Program-made: the position numbers and the translations under genes
Shown: positions 14,901 to 17,972 of the stretch, in pieces
Position numbering within the stretch: the stretch's first letter is position 1
How the letters are laid out: each line of letters begins with the position of its first letter
Source: Longimonas sp040409695
GTDB lineage: Bacteria > Bacteroidota > Rhodothermia > Rhodothermales > Salinibacteraceae
DNA length: 17,972 bases
Reading direction: 5' to 3'
Assembly: GCF_040409695.1 (NCBI RefSeq)
Contig: NZ_JARWGJ010000019.1
Location: forward strand, 1-17,972
The notes under the pieces: model-generated
The model's input: the letters and a program-made list of their open reading frames with translations, nothing else
Databases searched by the model: none
What the model was told of the DNA's origin: nothing

Positions 14901-15200
14901 ATGGTTGACCGCACGCCGCTCTCGCACGACGACATTCAGGAAGCACTCTCAGACATGGAGGGATGGGTCTTCGAAGAAGACACCATTACCAAGGCCTTTG
15001 CGTGCAGCGACTTTCAGGAAGCTGTGGCCTTTATTGTGCGCATCGGGTTTCATGCTGAAGCGCTCAACCACCACCCAGAGCTCTTCAACGTCTACAACAG
15101 CGTCGACATTACGCTGACAACACACGACGCTGACGACCAGGTCACCGAACTTGACCTCGAACTGGCCCGCCGTATCGATGCTGTAGCTCCAGACGCATAG
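14901..15200 (+). CDS. 4a-hydroxytetrahydrobiopterin (pterin-4a-carbinolamine) dehydratase
   Basis: A 99-residue cytoplasmic enzyme of the PCD/DCoH family that removes water from 4a-hydroxy-tetrahydropterin. The three catalytic histidines are visible: H57 and H58 in NHHPE and H75 in LTTHD, with the NVYNSV strand between them. The usual Trp after HHPE is Leu here (L61), a substitution in a normally well-kept place. The gene is squeezed between nuoM (14 bp upstream) and nuoN (92 bp downstream). A pcd homologue has been reported among the complex I genes of Rhodothermus marinus, so this placement seems to be a feature of the group. The link to complex I is unknown. Candidate roles are recycling pterin after an aromatic amino acid hydroxylase, or pterin/molybdopterin maintenance. 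Confidence 0.93.
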   Translation: MVDRTPLSHDDIQEALSDMEGWVFEEDTITKAFACSDFQEAVAFIVRIGFHAEALNHHPELFNVYNSVDITLTTHDADDQVTELDLELARRIDAVAPDA

Positions 15201-15292
15201 GTGCTGCGCACTGCACACATACCACTTGAGTACTTTACGGCGCGTCATTCCTGTCGCTGCCTTCCACACACTACCGTTAGCGAACCAACCCT

Positions 15293-16789
15293 ATGGATCT
15301 TTCGGGCTACTTCTCCACGATGTGGGCCGACCTGCCCGCCATCTTCTCAATGCTGATCGTCGGCCTTGCCGGCCTGGTCATTGTATTGGTGGAGGCCTTC
15401 CGTAATAAGCACCGTAGCATCCCTTACATCGCAGGGGGCGCGCTTGCCCTTGGCATGCTATGGGAGGTGTTTCAGCTCGGAACCCCCTCAGAAACAGCGT
15501 TCTTCGACCAGATACGTACCGGTGGCTATGCCGCGTACATCAACCTGCTGGTGCTGGGAGCCGGACTCTTTACCGTAATTCTATCGCCCCCCTATCTGAG
15601 ACGCATGGGGCGAAATTACGGCGAGGTGTATGCTCTCTTGCTCTTCTGCACCGTCGGGATGATCATGTTGGCAACCTCCAACACGCTCATCTCGATCTTT
15701 GTAGGCCTCGAAACAATGTCCGTCTGCCTCTACATTCTCGCCGGGCTTCTGCGCGACGATGCCGGGGGTATCGAGAGCGCGTTCAAGTATTTCCTGCTGG
15801 GGGCCTTCTCGACAGGGTTCTTCCTGTACGGTATGGCGCTCATGTATGGCACAACCGGCACCATGTACCTGCCTGAGATGGCAGGGGCTTTCCCAGACGG
15901 CGCAACACCGCTGTTCTGGACCGGGGTCGGACTCCTGCTTGTCGGGTTCGGGTTTAAGGTGAGCGCGGCGCCGTTTCATATGTGGACGCCCGACGTCTAT
16001 CAGGGATCGCCCACTACGCTTACAGGCTATATGTCGACGGCCTCAAAGGCAGCAGCGTTCGCATCCCTTATTCTGGTGCTGTTTTTTGCCCTGCCTCCTG
16101 AGCAGTGGAGCCTCGTACTCGCAGTGCTCGCGCTCATCACAATGGCTGTGGGTAACATCATGGCGCTGCGTCAGAACAACGTGAAGCGAATGCTGGCGTA
16201 CTCGTCAATTGCGCACGCCGGATATATCTTTGTGGCGCTGGCAAGCGGCACGACCGCCGGATACAGCGGTGCGCTCTTCTATCTGCTCGTCTATACGATC
16301 ATGAACCTCGGTGCTTTTGGCGTGCTCGCTCTGCTGGAGTGGGACGGCAAAGCAGGGCGCGAGCAGACGCTCGACTCCCTGGCGGGCGTTGGGCTGAAGC
16401 GCCCAGTGCTCGGCGCCTCAATGGCGGTGTTCATGTTTAGCCTGATTGGCTTTCCCCCGTTCGGCGGATTCATCGGTAAGTACTTCATTTTTGCGCCTGC
16501 CGTAAGCGCAGGACTGACCTGGCTCGTGATTATCGGGCTTCTCTTCAGTGCGCTGTCCGGCTACTACTACCTGCGTGTGATTTACGTATTCTACATGCAG
16601 TCTGCCGATGAGGTGGAAGCAGCACAGCAAGTACCCGCCGGAGCGTTCTCGAATCTACCGGCTGCATCCACGGCTGCGATTGCGGCGTGTGCGGTGCTGC
16701 TGCTCGTGCTCGGTATTGCATTTACAGGGGTAGCCGGCGTCACCGAATCCCTCTTTGTGCAGGCGGAAGCAATGGCAACAACGCCATAA
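15293..16789 (+). CDS. nuoN: NADH-quinone oxidoreductase subunit N
   Basis: The third antiporter-like complex I subunit, 498 residues. The conserved charged residues are E140 in FVGLETMSVCLYILAGLL, K222 in GFGFKVSAAPFHMWTPDVY and K252 in STASKAAAF. The MWTPDVYQGSP and MLAYSSIAHAGY stretches are diagnostic of NuoN. The length is normal, and about 14 helices are expected. It ends the membrane-arm block and is separated from the rest by the dehydratase gene, whereas most bacteria have nuoM and nuoN adjacent. Confidence 0.97.
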   Translation: MDLSGYFSTMWADLPAIFSMLIVGLAGLVIVLVEAFRNKHRSIPYIAGGALALGMLWEVFQLGTPSETAFFDQIRTGGYAAYINLLVLGAGLFTVILSPPYLRRMGRNYGEVYALLLFCTVGMIMLATSNTLISIFVGLETMSVCLYILAGLLRDDAGGIESAFKYFLLGAFSTGFFLYGMALMYGTTGTMYLPEMAGAFPDGATPLFWTGVGLLLVGFGFKVSAAPFHMWTPDVYQGSPTTLTGYMSTASKAAAFASLILVLFFALPPEQWSLVLAVLALITMAVGNIMALRQNNVKRMLAYSSIAHAGYIFVALASGTTAGYSGALFYLLVYTIMNLGAFGVLALLEWDGKAGREQTLDSLAGVGLKRPVLGASMAVFMFSLIGFPPFGGFIGKYFIFAPAVSAGLTWLVIIGLLFSALSGYYYLRVIYVFYMQSADEVEAAQQVPAGAFSNLPAASTAAIAACAVLLLVLGIAFTGVAGVTESLFVQAEAMATTP

Positions 16790-17009
16790 TGCTAACCTCT
16801 CATGTTTCGCTGGGGAGCGAGGGGGACAATGGTTAGATGGATGCATGAGTAGGACGCCTGCTCCCCCTCCCTGCTCACCCCCTCCATTCCTGAGGCTGTA
16901 ACCGACGAAGCAAATCCGGTGGCTGGCAGAGAGGCATTTCCCGCAACGCTGTAACCGGATTCGGCCTTGCTTTTACCAGCAATTACGTTGCTAGCAAGCA
17001 CCAACAAAC
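16790..17009. other. Stretch between nuoN and the tmRNA terminator
   Basis: No gene seen. The nuo transcript must end here. A stem GAGGGGGA/TCCCCCTC near 16818-16870 has a long loop and no U-tract. A wider inverted repeat AATCCGGT/ACCGGATT spans roughly 16913-16963, and the decamer GCTGTAACCG occurs twice. None is a convincing simple terminator for nuoN. The strong hairpin further right could stop both strands but has a U-tract only on the minus strand. Confidence 0.5.
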
Positions 17010-17048
17010 AAAAAAACGCCCCGCAGTGGATAGCCGCTGCGGGGCGTT
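17010..17048 (-). terminator. Intrinsic terminator of the tmRNA gene
   Basis: A perfect 12-bp stem (AACGCCCCGCAG at 17015-17026, CTGCGGGGCGTT at 17037-17048) with a 10-nt loop. On the minus strand it is followed by seven T, giving a textbook terminator about 60 bp past the mature tmRNA 3' end. Confidence 0.92.
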
Positions 17049-17106
17049 CTGTATCGTTGCCATGCACACGTACAAGCGTGTACAAGCATATCTTAAACAT
17101 ATCTTG

Positions 17107-17474
17107 TGGAGATGCCGGGAGTCGAACCCGGGTCCGAATGGCCGCCCGTGTCGAGCCTCTACCTTCATAGTGGATCTATTTTAAGCTGTCGCGCCTTCCC
17201 TGTGGCCGGTCCACGAGGCCAAGGAAGGGCCGAGGCTGATCAAGTTTCGCCGGTCGACATGCAGCCGGTATGTCGAACGACTATTCTGTCTAATATGATG
17301 TCTCAGGCAAGTCGACAGACAAACCTACAGGAGACAGATGGGGGCTTTACGCCGCCATCGCGTACGTGTAATCGTCCGCATTTACAGGTTCCTAACGAGA
17401 TTAACGAGCATATTAGGGAGCTCGGAAGGACAGCCCGCCGCGCGTTAACCACCCGTCGAAGCCGTGTCATCCCC
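17107..17474 (-). ncRNA. ssrA: tmRNA (transfer-messenger RNA)
   Basis: A one-piece tmRNA of about 368 nt that rescues stalled ribosomes and tags the unfinished protein. The 5' end GGGGATGACACGGCTTCGAC and the 3' end, with a T-arm GGGTTCGACTCCC and then CATCTCC, pair to form the tRNA-like acceptor (GGGGATG with CATCTCC, one G-U pair). The CCA tail is not encoded: the discriminator A is followed by CAA, so CCA must be added. An internal reading frame at 17347-17379 encodes the tag. The middle part should fold into the usual pseudoknots, which I did not model. Ends are set by the acceptor pairing and are accurate to within a base or two. Confidence 0.95.
17347..17379 (-). other. tmRNA proteolysis-tag reading frame
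   Basis: Reading GCG as the resume codon after GTAAAT, the frame gives ADDYTYAMAA followed by TAA. The AMAA end fits recognition by ClpXP-type proteases, which read the C-terminal Ala-Ala. The resume codon is inferred from the usual Ala start and the upstream GUAAA-like context. An in-frame TAG seven codons upstream of the stretch limits how far back the tag could begin. Confidence 0.8.
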
Positions 17475-17499
17475 ATAAGTGAAAGAGCATCCGCCAGCA

Positions 17500-17514
17500 G
17501 AGTACAGGGTACTC
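17500..17514. promoter_or_regulatory. Perfect dyad upstream of the tmRNA gene
   Basis: GAGTAC-AGG-GTACTC, a perfect 6-bp inverted repeat with a 3-bp centre, lies 25 bp upstream of the mature tmRNA 5' end. It may be a regulator site or a hairpin in the 5' leader removed by RNase P. No convincing -33/-7 pair was found next to it. Confidence 0.4.
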
Positions 17515-17721
17515 CGCCTTTGGGATTGGCACTGTAAGCACTGTTCTATCCTTTGTTCCGGAGCCGCTCACAGAACGGCATTCTAAACGACGCTCTCTGG
17601 CCTGCCGAAGAGTGCAAGAAGGATATGAGGAAGCAACCCACCATCAAAGCAGTCGTTGCATGTAACGAGTGTTTTCGATACGATCGCGCCTACACCAATC
17701 TACCAGCAATCTACGCGTCTC

Positions 17722-17972
17722 ATGTCCACCCCTCCAGAGTCTGACAAACCGATCTACGATGCGCAGTACCGTGAGCCCGAGGCACACATCCAGCGCTACG
17801 CCGAACTGGCTTCTATCGTGCGGCAGCTACGCAAGGAGTGTCCGTGGGATCGGGAGCAGACGCACGTATCCGTGAAGCACCTGCTCATTGAGGAAGCCTA
17901 CGAAGTCGTCGAAGCGATCGAGGCGGGCGACTCAACCGAACTCCAGAACGAGTTGGGAGACGTGCTGCTGCA
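17722..17972 (+). CDS. mazG: MazG-family nucleoside triphosphate pyrophosphohydrolase, 5' part
   Basis: The first 83 codons of a gene cut by the right edge. The protein carries the MazG signature ECPWDREQTH (39-48), then HLLIEEAYEVVEAI, with the metal-binding glutamates E57, E58 and E61, and NELGDVLL, with E77 and D80. The family hydrolyses NTPs to NMP and pyrophosphate, using Mg2+ held by the EExxE and ExxD motifs; it cleans the nucleotide pool and in E. coli has been linked to ppGpp levels. ATG 17722 gives a ~25-residue lead before the first helix, as is usual. The gene is divergent from the tmRNA gene, with 247 bp between them. Confidence 0.92.
   Translation, partial: MSTPPESDKPIYDAQYREPEAHIQRYAELASIVRQLRKECPWDREQTHVSVKHLLIEEAYEVVEAIEAGDSTELQNELGDVLL

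Noticed and set aside
17107..17160. A tRNA-like 3' end on the minus strand
   Set aside because: There is no tRNA upstream of it; the pairing partner GGGGATG lies about 360 nt away and a tag frame is between, so it is tmRNA.

Overview
The window looks like chromosome from a halophilic member of the Rhodothermota, close to Salinibacter. Four things point there: a halorhodopsin-type chloride pump, a pterin-4a-carbinolamine dehydratase gene inside the complex I operon (a pcd homologue has been reported among the complex I genes of Rhodothermus marinus), an ExbB/ExbD cluster of Bacteroidota layout, and a tmRNA tag ending in YAMAA. GC content looks moderate by eye, lower than I recall for Salinibacter ruber, so another genus of the group is likely. 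Genus and species are inference.

Left part, minus strand (1-6676). Reading leftwards: an S41 carboxyl-terminal processing protease; a long gap; an energy-transducing cluster (ExbB/TolQ-like protein, a small three-helix membrane protein, two ExbD/TolR-like proteins) closed by a strong hairpin terminator; then NAD-dependent isocitrate dehydrogenase, a DUF4293-like membrane protein, and an EamA/DMT transporter cut by the window edge.

Middle, plus strand (7027-9703). After a divergent control region with a three-fold 13-14 bp repeat come an exopolyphosphatase/GppA-family phosphatase with a C-terminal HD domain, and a halorhodopsin. The rhodopsin gene has a candidate promoter of Bacteroidota type, a direct repeat in its leader and a strong terminator.

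Right part, plus strand (10136-16789). This is the membrane-arm block of complex I: nuoJ, nuoK, nuoL, nuoM, the dehydratase, nuoN. The peripheral-arm genes, nuoA and nuoH are not in the window, so complex I is encoded at more than one locus. The charged residues expected of the proton-channel subunits are all present. The gaps between these genes are long for a nuo operon and hold small repeats and hairpins.

Right end. A one-piece tmRNA gene lies on the minus strand with a perfect 12-bp terminator stem. A divergent mazG gene runs off the right edge.

Functionally the window is mostly membrane bioenergetics: respiratory proton pumping, light-driven chloride uptake suited to high salt, pmf-driven work on the outer membrane, and a TCA-cycle dehydrogenase supplying NADH. 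I saw no mobile elements, CRISPR arrays, tRNAs or rRNAs. I found no clearly new multi-gene system. The most interesting points are the rhodopsin beside the complex I block, the dehydratase inside that block, and several small repeats in control regions.
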